Notes: generated by a model from the letters alone, not told the origin. 64,000 bases of DNA from Nonomuraea coxensis DSM 45129 (GCF_019397265.1 NZ_CP068985.1:8179001-8243000), one strand, 5' to 3'. Numbered from the stretch's first letter, positions 25,599 through 34,209 are shown. Made by a program: numbers and translations.

Positions 25599-26596
25599 CC
25601 GTCCGCGTCGTCGATCTTCGTCAGCTTGAGCCCGCGGACGCGGCTGGGGCGGTGGGAGCCGTTCTCGGCCGTGCCGTGTTCTTCCATGACGGCGTCGCTC
25701 GGCGTCTCATGGCCGGCCCCCGTGGCTGAGCCGGCGTAGAGGGAACCGCGCAGCCTCCCCGAGCGGATTCCCCCGAACGGCGCCGAGGACCCGCCGGTGA
25801 CCCGGTCCCGCAGCGCCCGCTCGGCCTGGACGACCTCCCACGGCTCCAGCTCCGTGCCCGCCTCCGAAATGACCTTGTTCCATGCGGTCAGCAGTTCCTG
25901 GTGCTCTTCCCGTTCGGCGCCGGCGATCAGTTCGTACGCCGCACGAGGCCCCTCGCGTTCCATGATCTCGGCGACCAGCCCTTCGGCTCCGTCTCTGCGA
26001 AGCATGCGCAGGTGCCGCTCCCTGCGCATCTCCATGAGCCGGGTCTCGCGTTCTATCTCGCGGTATGCCCGGCCGCTGGCCAGGATCTCGCCGTTGTCGA
26101 CCACGAGCTCAACGGTGATGTTGCGGAGGCGGAGAGCGGCATCGCCGCTGAAGCCCCGGATCGACTCGGTCAGCGCGTCCTCGGCCCGATGCAGCTCGCC
26201 GATGTCGTAGTTGCGCGAGACCCTGCGCAACATGCTCTGTATGGGCAGGTACAGGGCGCCGCTGACGTCCGTGATGCCGCGCGAGACTATTTCGTCGGGT
26301 TCCGCCACCCGGCAGTTCAGCCGGACCAGACTCGGAAATCCGAAGGCGGGGTCGCTGCTGAGCAACGGTATGTGCAGGACCAGCCGGTGCTCGCGCAGAT
26401 CGACGAGGTAGGTGTGCCGATAGGTGCCGTACCAGGCGTCCGGGATGGACTCGCCGTGCCGGATCGTCAGCAGATCACCCTTGCGCGGCACCAGTACCAG
26501 GGCCGTCCCCGGAGCCGGCGGACGCAGGGGTTTGCGCGGCAGCACGAGCGGCAGACCGGAGCTCTTCAGAATCGGGTTGTAGGTGAACGCCTCCAT
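25595..26596 (-). CDS. SPFH/band 7-like protein, unknown function
   Basis: The protein has 333 residues. The first 200 have the strand/helix pattern of SPFH (stomatin/prohibitin) domains: a strand ALVLVPRKG, an NCRVAEPDEIV segment, a helix ending in YDIGELHRAEDAL, and a strand RNITVELVVDNGEIL. A charged helical region (REIERETRLMEMRRERHLRML) that could form a coiled coil follows, then a Gly/Ser-rich tail. There is no membrane helix, so it may be a soluble oligomerising scaffold. This family call is tentative. ATG 26596 has AAGGA upstream and lies 2 nt after the STAND-like gene. Confidence 0.5.
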   Translation of the reverse strand: MEAFTYNPILKSSGLPLVLPRKPLRPPAPGTALVLVPRKGDLLTIRHGESIPDAWYGTYRHTYLVDLREHRLVLHIPLLSSDPAFGFPSLVRLNCRVAEPDEIVSRGITDVSGALYLPIQSMLRRVSRNYDIGELHRAEDALTESIRGFSGDAALRLRNITVELVVDNGEILASGRAYREIERETRLMEMRRERHLRMLRRDGAEGLVAEIMEREGPRAAYELIAGAEREEHQELLTAWNKVISEAGTELEPWEVVQAERALRDRVTGGSSAPFGGIRSGRLRGSLYAGSATGAGHETPSDAVMEEHGTAENGSHRPSRVRGLKLTKIDDADG

Positions 26597-26598
26597 GA

Positions 26599-28833
26599 TC
26601 AGGTCCTTCCTGTCGCGTATGCGGATCGTTGATCGAGCGCGGCGCGGATCTGCGCGGCGGGATGGTCGCGGCGGCCTGCCGCCCGAGCCCAGTCGTCGAG
26701 GTGGTACAGCAGCCGTTCCCGATGCCTGCCTGAACGCTTCGCCACCGCCAGCGCGAGCAGCCGTACGTTGCGATAGGCCGTCCGGTCCCGGCCGGCATGT
26801 TCGTCCAGGTAGTCGCGCAGAGTCTCCAGCGCCTGGTCCTGCACTTGCCGGCGGGACAGCGCACGAGCCCAGAGCTCGGTCAGCGGAACCAGGTTCCCCT
26901 CGGCTCCGGCCAGCAGCAGCGGGCACGTGGAGGGGCGGTGTTCAGGCCCCGCCAGCGCGGCCGTCGTCTCGCCCGCGGGCAGTCCGGCCACGAAGACGAA
27001 GGCCGACAGCGCCTTCGCGACCGCGGTCGAGTTGTCCTGTGGCTGTGACCAGTCCAGGAGCGCCGAGAGCACGTCGCTCACGCAGCCGTGCTCGATCAGG
27101 CGGAACAGGCTCAGACCGACCGGCAGCAGCGTGCCCCAATCTTTCTCCTCACGGTTCAGCAGCACGCGCAGCGCGCGGGTGGCGCGGTCCGGACGGGAGG
27201 CACCCAGCCTGCTGCCCAACGTCACGGCGGCCGTCAGCCCTCGCCGTCGTTGACCGGGGGTGTCCGCCTCCGCCACCCAGTCCTCCAGCAGGTTCCAGAC
27301 GGCCTCGGTGAGATCGGGATGACCGCCGACGACGTCGAGTGCGGTGGCCGCGCTCTGGCGCAGCACGAGCGAGTTGCTCTCGGCCCATTGCCGGAGGTAG
27401 CGATGGAGGGCGTGGTCGTAGTCGCTCCAGCCCAGGACACCGGCGGCCACGGCGGCCCGCGCTCGCACGTCGATGTCGGGATGGGTGACCAGCTGCCGGA
27501 TCCAGGCGAGCAGTGCGGAGCGCCGGCCGTCGAGAGAGGTCCAGGCGTAACCCAGCACCGCCTGCCTCACCAGCGGATTGCGATAGCGGACCCGTGGCGC
27601 CACGTCGCCGGGAACGGCTCCGGAGCCCAGCGAGACCTGGAGCCACGGATGGTCCGACTCCAGGCGCTCCCGGAACCGCAGGTCGACCGGAGCTTCGGTG
27701 GGCGGGGTCAGCTGCTTGTAGAGGGCGGTGGCGGCGTCGGAGACCGTGAGGTAGGTGGCGTCGTCGAGCACTGCCGCGGCCAGCGCGAAGCTCGTGCTCT
27801 CCGGCTCCCGGCAACGGCTGAACCACGCGTGGACCTGGGCGGTGGGATCGCGCAGGTCCCTGACGGCGGTCACCAGGTCCTTGCCCTCCCGGATCACGGC
27901 AGCCAGGCGAACGGCCGTTCGCGGCCTGGGATCCTCTCGCAGGAGTTCCAGCGCGCCCGCGTCGCTGAGCCGGCGCCGCAGTTCCGCCGCCTCCTCGGGC
28001 GTGGGCTCGCGCTCGCGGAGGTGCCGCTCGATGAGGCTTATGGGGTCGAGCCGGCCGAGCGTGGTGATGACCTGACCGGAACGCCCGGCCTGGACCAGCG
28101 CGCCCTTGGGCGGGCCTGTCACCAGGACGAGGTAGCTTGTCCTCTCCTTGAGCCGGTCCGTCATGTCATCGATCCACTGCTCGTCGATGAGCCCGGGATC
28201 CAGCCCGGTGACGGCGCCGTCGAGGACGAGAAGGTAGCCGGCGTTCGACTCGGGCGGCGTCCACTGCGCCTCCCTCAGGACGGACGCGTCCACCACCATG
28301 TGACATCCGCCGTCCGGATGCCGCTCCATCGCTCTGACCAGTAGGTTCATCCCCGTGGTGCGACGCCCGCCAGGAGGGAGGGCCAGGATCAGCAGCCGGT
28401 GCTCGACGAGGACGCGCAGCGCCTCGTCGAAGCGGGGTGGAGGGAAGTGGCCCTTGGTCCACCGTGCCAGCCCTCTGGGGCTGATCTTCGTCGTGACACG
28501 TCCGGCGCGCTGTCCGCCCCCGCCGAGGGACATCCCGCCGGCCACGTCCACGCGTCCGTTGAACAGGGCCACCGTGTTGATCCGCATGCCCAGCGGGTCA
28601 CCGTTCAGCCGTTCCATGACGCGGGCCGCGATGGCGGCCGCCTGTGCCGCCTCCGCGCGCTCCGCCTCGTCCTCACCCCCGTGACGCAGTGCGTGAAGCG
28701 CGTCCTCCGCGCTCAGCGGCGTGGTGTCATCCCTGTTCTGGTGGTCCGGCTGAGGTTGCTGGTCGGCGGCGCTTCCCGCCTCCTCGCCGGAACCGTCCTC
28801 CTTGGCCGGGGGATCGTCCGTCTTCTGGCTCAT
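26599..28833 (-). CDS. STAND-like NTPase with C-terminal helical repeats
   Basis: The protein has 744 residues. An acidic disordered N-terminus (1-65) precedes a NTPase-like domain at about 125-300, with a strand LLILALPPGGRRTT where a Walker A loop would be and LLVLDGAVTGLD where Walker B would be. The loop lacks the usual GK(S/T), so nucleotide binding may be degenerate. The remaining 450 residues are alpha-helical and resemble HEAT/TPR-type repeats (VRARAAVAAGVLGW; VLRQSAATALDVVG). This is the layout of signalling STAND proteins. ATG 28833 has GGAGGT 8-9 nt upstream. It lies between a SARP regulator and the TerY-P triad. Confidence 0.6.
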   Translation of the reverse strand: MSQKTDDPPAKEDGSGEEAGSAADQQPQPDHQNRDDTTPLSAEDALHALRHGGEDEAERAEAAQAAAIAARVMERLNGDPLGMRINTVALFNGRVDVAGGMSLGGGGQRAGRVTTKISPRGLARWTKGHFPPPRFDEALRVLVEHRLLILALPPGGRRTTGMNLLVRAMERHPDGGCHMVVDASVLREAQWTPPESNAGYLLVLDGAVTGLDPGLIDEQWIDDMTDRLKERTSYLVLVTGPPKGALVQAGRSGQVITTLGRLDPISLIERHLREREPTPEEAAELRRRLSDAGALELLREDPRPRTAVRLAAVIREGKDLVTAVRDLRDPTAQVHAWFSRCREPESTSFALAAAVLDDATYLTVSDAATALYKQLTPPTEAPVDLRFRERLESDHPWLQVSLGSGAVPGDVAPRVRYRNPLVRQAVLGYAWTSLDGRRSALLAWIRQLVTHPDIDVRARAAVAAGVLGWSDYDHALHRYLRQWAESNSLVLRQSAATALDVVGGHPDLTEAVWNLLEDWVAEADTPGQRRRGLTAAVTLGSRLGASRPDRATRALRVLLNREEKDWGTLLPVGLSLFRLIEHGCVSDVLSALLDWSQPQDNSTAVAKALSAFVFVAGLPAGETTAALAGPEHRPSTCPLLLAGAEGNLVPLTELWARALSRRQVQDQALETLRDYLDEHAGRDRTAYRNVRLLALAVAKRSGRHRERLLYHLDDWARAAGRRDHPAAQIRAALDQRSAYATGRT

Positions 28834-28855
28834 GTGGTGCAGACCTCCGCTTCTG

Positions 28856-30070
28856 TCAGGAGATGGTGAAATCGCCCGAGACGTGCACGGGCGCGTGGTA
28901 GACGACTGCGTTCTTGACGGTGTCGGCGACTATCGATGGGGGATTTGCCCTCGCCCCTTTCTCCTGCTCGACCAGGCGCCCCACGTCGTCCAGGAACGTC
29001 TGGTCGCGGACGAGGTGGGCGACCAGCACCCGTTCCAGGACCGTGACGGCCGCACCGTCCACCGGATCGGCTTCGACCCGGGCCAGCGCGTTCGTCGCGT
29101 CCGGATCGTCCGCGAAGCGGGTCCGGACGAGTTCCAGCAGTTCGGCGGGGTGCCGGGTCCAGGAGACGCCGGTCTGCGCGCCGCCCTTTCCGACGCCGCC
29201 CTTTCCGACAGCGTCCGTGACGAGGCGGACAGCGTTCTTTCCGATCTCACTCGCTGATCGCACGTTCACTCCAGAGGGATCGAGGGTGTAGGCGCCGGAG
29301 GGCGGATCGAGGACAGGGTCCTGACGCAGGATCAACTGCTGAAGCTCCTCGACCCGCGAGCCGGGATCGTTGCCGAGCTCGTCGCGGAGTCTGCCCCGCA
29401 GGTCCTTGTATGCGGCGAGAGCATCGGCCACCCGGCCGGCGCGGTGATGTGCCAGCATCAGCAGCCTCGTCGCCTCCTCGTCCAGGGGCCAGGCCCGGAC
29501 GAGGTCCTGCAGCTCAGGCACGAGCGGAGCGTGCCGGCCGAGCCGCAACTCGGCCTCCAGGCAGGCGAGAACCGCGGCACGGTGCTCCTCCAGCAGCCGG
29601 ACCCGCGCTCCCGCGGCCCCAGGTCCCGGCAGTCCGAGGAGCGGCTCACCCGGGAGCAGTCCATCGGAGCCCCACTGCCGCAGAGCGCTCCGCAGCAGCC
29701 GCGTGGCCTCCTCGTCGTCCTGTCCCAGCAGCGGCCGGGCCGCCTTGACGAGGTCGCGGAAGCGGTGTGCGTCGACCTGGTCCCGCTCGGCCACGACCCG
29801 GTAGCCGTTGTCGTACACCGGCACCACGGGGCTTCCCGAGGCGGTCCTGCCGAGCCGGGCGCGCAGGTCGCTGGCGTAGTGCGAGAGGACACGGCGCGCG
29901 CTGCGGATTCCCGGCTCGCCCCAGACCTTCTCGATGAGTTGCTCGATGGTGACCAACTGCCCCTCGGCGAGCAGCAGCAGGGCGAGCAGCAGGCGTTGCT
30001 GCCGATCCCCGAGGGGAACCAGCCGATCACCCCGGTGAGCCTGTATCCCGTTCAGCAATTGAAACCGCAT
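28856..30070 (-). CDS. SARP-family transcriptional regulator with C-terminal extension
   Basis: This 404-residue protein has an N-terminal OmpR-type winged helix (1-95, with LVTIEQLIEKVWGE and RRVLSHYASDLRARLG) and a bacterial transcriptional activation domain (BTAD, about 96-245), the SARP layout. The last 150 residues contain a helical segment (PAELLELVRTRFADDPDATNALARVEADP) and end in a Val/Asp-rich strand tail (VYHAPVHVSGDFTIS) seen in actinomycete conflict-type proteins. ATG 30070 follows GGAG; the longer frame to 30100 lacks a site. It leads the operon and probably activates it. Confidence 0.82.
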   Translation of the reverse strand: MRFQLLNGIQAHRGDRLVPLGDRQQRLLLALLLLAEGQLVTIEQLIEKVWGEPGIRSARRVLSHYASDLRARLGRTASGSPVVPVYDNGYRVVAERDQVDAHRFRDLVKAARPLLGQDDEEATRLLRSALRQWGSDGLLPGEPLLGLPGPGAAGARVRLLEEHRAAVLACLEAELRLGRHAPLVPELQDLVRAWPLDEEATRLLMLAHHRAGRVADALAAYKDLRGRLRDELGNDPGSRVEELQQLILRQDPVLDPPSGAYTLDPSGVNVRSASEIGKNAVRLVTDAVGKGGVGKGGAQTGVSWTRHPAELLELVRTRFADDPDATNALARVEADPVDGAAVTVLERVLVAHLVRDQTFLDDVGRLVEQEKGARANPPSIVADTVKNAVVYHAPVHVSGDFTIS

Positions 30071-30206
30071 GGACACTCCGACTGAATTCCTATGACGCAC
30101 CTATGACGGCCAGCCCACCGGACATCCCACCGGGCCTCACACCGCGATATTCGATCCTTATTTCCAAGGGCGGCACGAAGCCTCCCAAGGAGAAAAGGAG
30201 TAAGAA

Positions 30207-30422
30207 ATGAACGAGGCCACGGAGAACAAGTCGCAGAGCACCGGCTGGTTCAAGGCCACCTTCAGCGACAACGGCGGCGGCTGCGTCGAGGTCGCCTTCC
30301 ACGCCGACCTGGTTCTCGTACGGGACTCGAAGGACCCGCACGGCCCGGTGCTCCGCTTCACGGTCCCCGAGTGGGACGCCTTCCTCTGCGGGGTGTACGC
30401 CGGAGAGTTCGACCAGGAGTAA
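30207..30422 (+). CDS. DUF397 domain protein
   Basis: This 71-residue protein has the DUF397 pattern: WFKATFSDNGGGCVEVAF, VRDSKDPHGPVLRFT and a terminal W..FL.GV..GEFD. DUF397 proteins are small partners of XRE/DUF5753 regulators in actinomycetes (compare the BldB/WhiJ-type systems). Here it is unusual in facing its likely partner (31408-30527) tail to tail. AAAGGAG precedes ATG 30207. Confidence 0.9.
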   Translation: MNEATENKSQSTGWFKATFSDNGGGCVEVAFHADLVLVRDSKDPHGPVLRFTVPEWDAFLCGVYAGEFDQE

Positions 30423-30441
30423 CGCGCGTCTTCCCCGGTGA

Positions 30442-30469
30442 GGCGTCGCGGCACGCGGGCCGCGACGCC
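30442..30469 (+). terminator. Strong hairpin terminator between convergent genes
   Basis: A perfect 10-bp GC-rich stem GGCGTCGCGG (30442-30451)/CCGCGACGCC (30460-30469) with an 8-nt loop lies 20 nt after the DUF397 stop and 58 nt beyond the end of the leftward XRE gene. Confidence 0.75.
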
Positions 30470-30526
30470 CCCGCGGGAAGGCTGGGCCGTAGTCGCTCCC
30501 CGAGCGGGGCAGGCGCGCATGCCGGG

Positions 30527-31408
30527 TCAACCGGCCATGGAGCGCATGTCCGCGCTCAGCTTCGCGAGGAAATCCCTCGCCGCTTCCCCGTAAATCGCCA
30601 TGTCGCCGAGCAGCGCCCATTGCCGTCGATACAACGCGACATCCTCCGCGTTGCGGGCGGTCAACCTCATATGCGTAACCTCGACTTCCACGAAGCTGTC
30701 CTCCACGCTTCCGTCGCTTTCGTACAGCGTGAATCCGTGCGAGGGGCAGACGAGGAATTCACCGTCCTGGGGAATCAGCCCGATGCTCACGTTCTCCAGC
30801 GTGGCCACCGACGCGATGCGGTCGAGTTGCGCCAGGAGGAGCCGGACCGGCCCCGGCCGGCAACGCAACGCCGCCTCGGTTATCAGGAACTCGAAGGACC
30901 GGTTCTCGTCGTACAGCGCCACCTGGCGCTGGAGCCGCGCCGCGACGACCGTGGGCAGGTCACCCTCCACGTACGGCGGGTCGAAGAGCGTGAAGACGCG
31001 ACGTGCGTACTCGGCCGTCTGCAGCAGTCCCGGGACGAGTGACGGCTGAAAGACGCGGATCAAGCGTGCCTGGTCCTCCTGCTCCCGGATCTGGTCCTGG
31101 AGGTGGGTCTGCTGCTGCAGAGCCGTCCGCCACGCGTGCATCTCGACGAAGACGGCCTGCGTCAGGTCGGCGAGCTGTTCGCGCGTCTCCGACGGCGCCT
31201 CCACCGCGTCCCCCCAGGCCGTCACCTCGGGCAGCGAGGGGATCACGCTGCCGGACTCGATCCGCGAGATCTTCGACTGGCTGATGCCGATCCGGCCGGC
31301 CAGGTCTCTTCCCGATATTCCTGCCAGGTCGCGCAGCCGTCGCAACTCCGTGGCGAGCCGCTCGCGCTTGCTGCGCGGCTTCCCCATCTCCTCTGAGAGG
31401 TCTTCCAT
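30527..31408 (-). CDS. XRE-family regulator with DUF5753 domain
   Basis: This 293-residue protein has a helix-turn-helix at about 18-70 (LRDLAGISGRDLAGRIGISQSKISRIESG) and a DUF5753 domain (about 105-285) with LVPGLLQTAEYAR. It is typical of abundant actinomycete regulators that pair with DUF397 proteins and affect development and antibiotic production. ATG 31408 starts the longest frame; an internal ATG eight codons in (MGKPRSK) has AGAGGAG too close upstream to be convincing. Confidence 0.9.
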   Translation of the reverse strand: MEDLSEEMGKPRSKRERLATELRRLRDLAGISGRDLAGRIGISQSKISRIESGSVIPSLPEVTAWGDAVEAPSETREQLADLTQAVFVEMHAWRTALQQQTHLQDQIREQEDQARLIRVFQPSLVPGLLQTAEYARRVFTLFDPPYVEGDLPTVVAARLQRQVALYDENRSFEFLITEAALRCRPGPVRLLLAQLDRIASVATLENVSIGLIPQDGEFLVCPSHGFTLYESDGSVEDSFVEVEVTHMRLTARNAEDVALYRRQWALLGDMAIYGEAARDFLAKLSADMRSMAG

Positions 31409-31832
31409 GGATCCCCGATCCCGTCGGGCGATGCGCCCGGTAGATATGATTCAAATCGATGCGAAACGATACAGCGGCCAACAAGACGTGAGCATCAGCG
31501 CCATCCACTCCATACCAAATGGGCATTGGCATGTCACAAGAAGTCCCTGCTTGCGGACCCAAGAGCCCGATGTCCAGATAAGGGACGATCGATGCGATTC
31601 AGGGCGATTCTGTGATTGCCGGGACCTACGAGCACGATGATGATGCGTCCAACCCGCGCACCGCCGCCACATCTCCCGACAGATCCGGACGATCCCGGAG
31701 CGAATCGCGCCTGTCCGGACGTATCCGGCCTCGTCCGGACACGTCCCATCCTGAGTCCAGAGTCAGCGCAACCGATCTGGGACCAAGCCGGATAGGGCGA
31801 TCGCGTCAAGCTGGCGGCCAGATGATGCCAAT
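31409..31832. other. Divergent promoter region with phased TCCGGA repeats
   Basis: This 424-bp gap separates the leftward XRE gene from the rightward Sel1-like gene. I see no coding sequence in it. The right part holds three TCCGGAC copies at 31684, 31714 and 31734 plus a partial TCCGG at 31724, all spaced by multiples of 10 bases, so they fall on one face of the helix. They may be operator sites for one of the flanking regulators. Confidence 0.45.
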
Positions 31833-32723
31833 ATGACCTACATCACCACGCGAACATCGAAGATCACTCAGTTTCGGTTCGGAGCGATGGCCGAGAAACT
31901 TCGTACTACGGCACTGGACGCCTTCGTCGATCAGCTGAACGAGCTGGTCGCCCTGGCCGGCTCTCCCACGCTGTCCGAACTGCGAAAAATCTCCCGCAAC
32001 AGCAGCAGAGATCTGGCGGAAAGCACCACGCACGACATCCTGACCGGCAAGCGCAAACGGGCGCCCGACTGGCCGTGGGTGCACTCCTTCGTGACCGCGT
32101 GCTGCACGGCTGCCGAGAGAACCGGGCTGGACGTGGGTCCGCTGGACGACATCAAGACCTGGCACCACCTGTGGCGGGCGGCCCGCGAGGCCCCTGCCGG
32201 ACCTGCGGAGTCGCCTCCCGTACCGGCCGTGCTCACGGCCCCCGAGGAGCAGCCGGTGCGCGAGGATCTGCTCAGGGCCCTGGGCCGGATCGGACTCCGG
32301 CTGCTGTCACAGAGCAACCAGCATGACGGCCAGAACTGCCTGCGATTAGCGGTCGTCGCCCTGCTACGAAGCCGGCCCGAGGACGCCCGGCCATGGCTGC
32401 GGCGGGCCAGCGAGTCCGGCATCGGTGAAGCCGCGGAACTGCTCGACCACCCACGACGGCGGGAGGTCGCCGCCCAGCTCGCCTACACCTACGGACGCGA
32501 CTTCGAGCAGACGTCCCCTGGCCACCTGAGCGTTGCCATGTTCTTCTACCGGCTGGCCGCCGAAGCCGGACATGTCGAGGCCGCGTACCGGCTCGGAACC
32601 GCCCACGGCAGCAGGGACGAGCAGTGGGTGGCGACGAGCTGGTTCCGCCGCGCCGCCCAGGCCGGACATCCGGAGGCCATCTCCAAGCTCAACGGCGCGG
32701 TCCACCGAAGCCGCGAAGCGTAG
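31833..32723 (+). CDS. Sel1-repeat protein with N-terminal regulator-like domain
   Basis: The protein has 296 residues. The N-terminal about 110 residues (ALDAFVDQLNELVALAGSPTLSELRKISRN, then DILTGKRKRAPDWPWVHSFVTAC) form a helical domain that in actinomycetes often precedes signalling modules and resembles a small HTH. The C-terminus has Sel1/TPR-like repeats (FFYRLAAEAGHVEAAYRLGTAH; WFRRAAQAGHPEAISKL). It probably serves in protein-protein contacts. ATG 31833 has no clear ribosome site, and ATG 31887 is an alternative start. Confidence 0.6.
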   Translation: MTYITTRTSKITQFRFGAMAEKLRTTALDAFVDQLNELVALAGSPTLSELRKISRNSSRDLAESTTHDILTGKRKRAPDWPWVHSFVTACCTAAERTGLDVGPLDDIKTWHHLWRAAREAPAGPAESPPVPAVLTAPEEQPVREDLLRALGRIGLRLLSQSNQHDGQNCLRLAVVALLRSRPEDARPWLRRASESGIGEAAELLDHPRRREVAAQLAYTYGRDFEQTSPGHLSVAMFFYRLAAEAGHVEAAYRLGTAHGSRDEQWVATSWFRRAAQAGHPEAISKLNGAVHRSREA

Positions 32724-32785
32724 GCCGCCCCCGGGCAGCCGGAATGAAAGGATCGGATCACGCACGATCCGAAAGGCACCAGAAA

Positions 32786-33250
32786 ATGGCTCCGAACATC
32801 GCCACCGCGCGCCGGGTCGACCGGCCCGAGCTGCTCGACTTCCTCCGCCCCCGGCATCACGGCCTGCTGTCGACCGTCCGCGCCGACGGCCGGCCGCAGC
32901 TCTCGCCGGTCACCTGCGGCGTGGACGCCGACGGCCGGATCGTCGTGTCCACCTATCCCGAACGCGCCAAGACCCGCAACGCCAAGCGGGACGAGCGCGT
33001 GTCCGTCTGCGTGCTGTCCGACGACTGGAACGGCCCCTGGGTGCAGGTGGACGGCCGCGCCGAGGTGCTCGACATGCCCGAGGCGCTGGACGGCCTGGTC
33101 GAGTACTACCGGTGCATCGCCGGCGAGCACCCCGACTGGGAGGAGTACCGCGAGGCGATGCGCCGCCAGGACAAGTCGCTGATCCGCGTCCACATCGACC
33201 GCTGGGGCCCGATCGCCACCGGCGGTTTCCCCGCCCGCCTGGCCCCGTAG
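32786..33250 (+). CDS. PPOX-class (pyridoxamine oxidase-like) F420-dependent oxidoreductase
   Basis: This 154-residue protein is a split-barrel flavin/F420-binding protein: LLSTVRADGRPQLSPVTCGVDADGRIVVST then KTRNAKRDERVSVCVL and a final IRVHIDRWGPI. The family uses coenzyme F420 or FMN to reduce small molecules. ATG 32786 has GAAAGG upstream; the longer frame to 32624 lies within the Sel1-like gene and is not credible. It appears to be a single-gene unit. Confidence 0.85.
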   Translation: MAPNIATARRVDRPELLDFLRPRHHGLLSTVRADGRPQLSPVTCGVDADGRIVVSTYPERAKTRNAKRDERVSVCVLSDDWNGPWVQVDGRAEVLDMPEALDGLVEYYRCIAGEHPDWEEYREAMRRQDKSLIRVHIDRWGPIATGGFPARLAP

Positions 33251-33345
33251 CCGCCTGACCGGACCATTGGGCTCCAAGCCGATCGCAAGTACGGGGACCT
33301 ATCTGTAGTGGGGTCCAGTTCTTTGCCCGATCACGGAGACCCCTC

Positions 33346-33750
33346 ATGCGTCTGCTCGCCCTGTTCGCCGCCGCCGTCGTCCTCCCCCTGGCCGGGGCCG
33401 CCGCACCCGCCTCGGCCACGCCGGCGGTGTGGAAGTGGGGGCCCGTCTACTCCGCCGACGGCATGGCCGGGTCGTGGGGGAAGGGGTACATCCACCAGTT
33501 CGGCTACCTGGTGGAGGGCAAGCTGGAGGACACGCGCGGCAAGGGCTGCGCGTGGGCCGTGCTGAAGGCGCAGGACTCGCGCAACGGCCGCTGGAAGTCC
33601 TACGGCTTCTACAACTGCCGGCCGGGCGTGGGCTCGTTCAAGAAGGACTACCGCAACGTGCTGCAGATCCGCATCCAGGTCTGCCGCGGCACCGCCTCCC
33701 GGCCCACCGGCGAGTGCTCCAAGTGGAAGCCCGTGCTCAAGATGGGCTGA
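33346..33750 (+). CDS. Secreted protein of unknown function
   Basis: The 134-residue precursor has a signal peptide (LLALFAAAVVLPLAGAAAPASA) and a mature part of about 110 residues with four Cys (GCAW, NCR, VCRG, ECSK), likely two disulfides. GVGSFKKDYRNVLQIRIQVCRG suggests a small beta-sandwich. Such small exported actinomycete proteins are common and unassigned. GGAGA precedes ATG 33346. Confidence 0.7.
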   Translation: MRLLALFAAAVVLPLAGAAAPASATPAVWKWGPVYSADGMAGSWGKGYIHQFGYLVEGKLEDTRGKGCAWAVLKAQDSRNGRWKSYGFYNCRPGVGSFKKDYRNVLQIRIQVCRGTASRPTGECSKWKPVLKMG

Positions 33751-33758
33751 CGCCCTCC

Positions 33759-34190
33759 TCAGAGCGCGTAGACCGCCAGCAGGGCGAGGCCCACGGCAAG
33801 CGCCGTGAAGCCGAGCGTCCGCGGCTGCCGGGCGGCCTCGCGGCGCGAGGACACCACCAGCGTCACGAGCACGGCCAGGGCCGCCGCCAGGTGCAGGCCG
33901 TACCAGACGCGGCCGAACAGCGCCCAGGCCACCACGCCCACCGCGAACACCATCATCACCCTGCTGTGGACCTGCCGTGCGAGCAGCCCGCCCGGCTCGT
34001 CGAAGCTCATCCTCAGGATCGACTCGTACGCGGCCGTCATCATCGTGCCGCGCAGCGGCTCGTACGCGCCCGCGTACGGCACCATCCGCCCGCTCGGCGT
34101 GTAGAGGAACGCGAGGTACACGCCGGTCAGCAGGAGGAAGACGAAGCAGTAGAGGAGCGTCTCCCCCACGAGTTGCCGGGCTCGGTCCAT
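33759..34190 (-). CDS. Truncated cytochrome b (QcrB N-terminus)-like membrane protein
   Basis: This 143-residue protein has about four membrane helices. Residues 9-75 follow the N-terminus of actinobacterial QcrB, the cytochrome b of the bcc complex: LLYCFVFLLLTGVYLAFLYTPS, then YAGAYEPLRG, then YESILRMSFDEPGGLLARQVHS. QcrB continues for several hundred residues with four haem-ligating His; here only one His (QVHS, where QcrB has HH) survives, so haem binding by the usual bis-His scheme is unlikely. It could be a relic or a repurposed membrane anchor. It lies 9 nt from the convergent secreted-protein gene. Confidence 0.6.
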   Translation of the reverse strand: MDRARQLVGETLLYCFVFLLLTGVYLAFLYTPSGRMVPYAGAYEPLRGTMMTAAYESILRMSFDEPGGLLARQVHSRVMMVFAVGVVAWALFGRVWYGLHLAAALAVLVTLVVSSRREAARQPRTLGFTALAVGLALLAVYAL

Positions 34191-34209
34191 TCCCGAGATT
34201 TGATCACAT

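Noticed and set aside
22871..30070. Interpretation of the TerY-like operon as a tellurite-resistance operon
   Set aside because: No TerB, TerC, TerD or TerZ-type genes are in the operon; only the vWA/PP2C/kinase part is shared.
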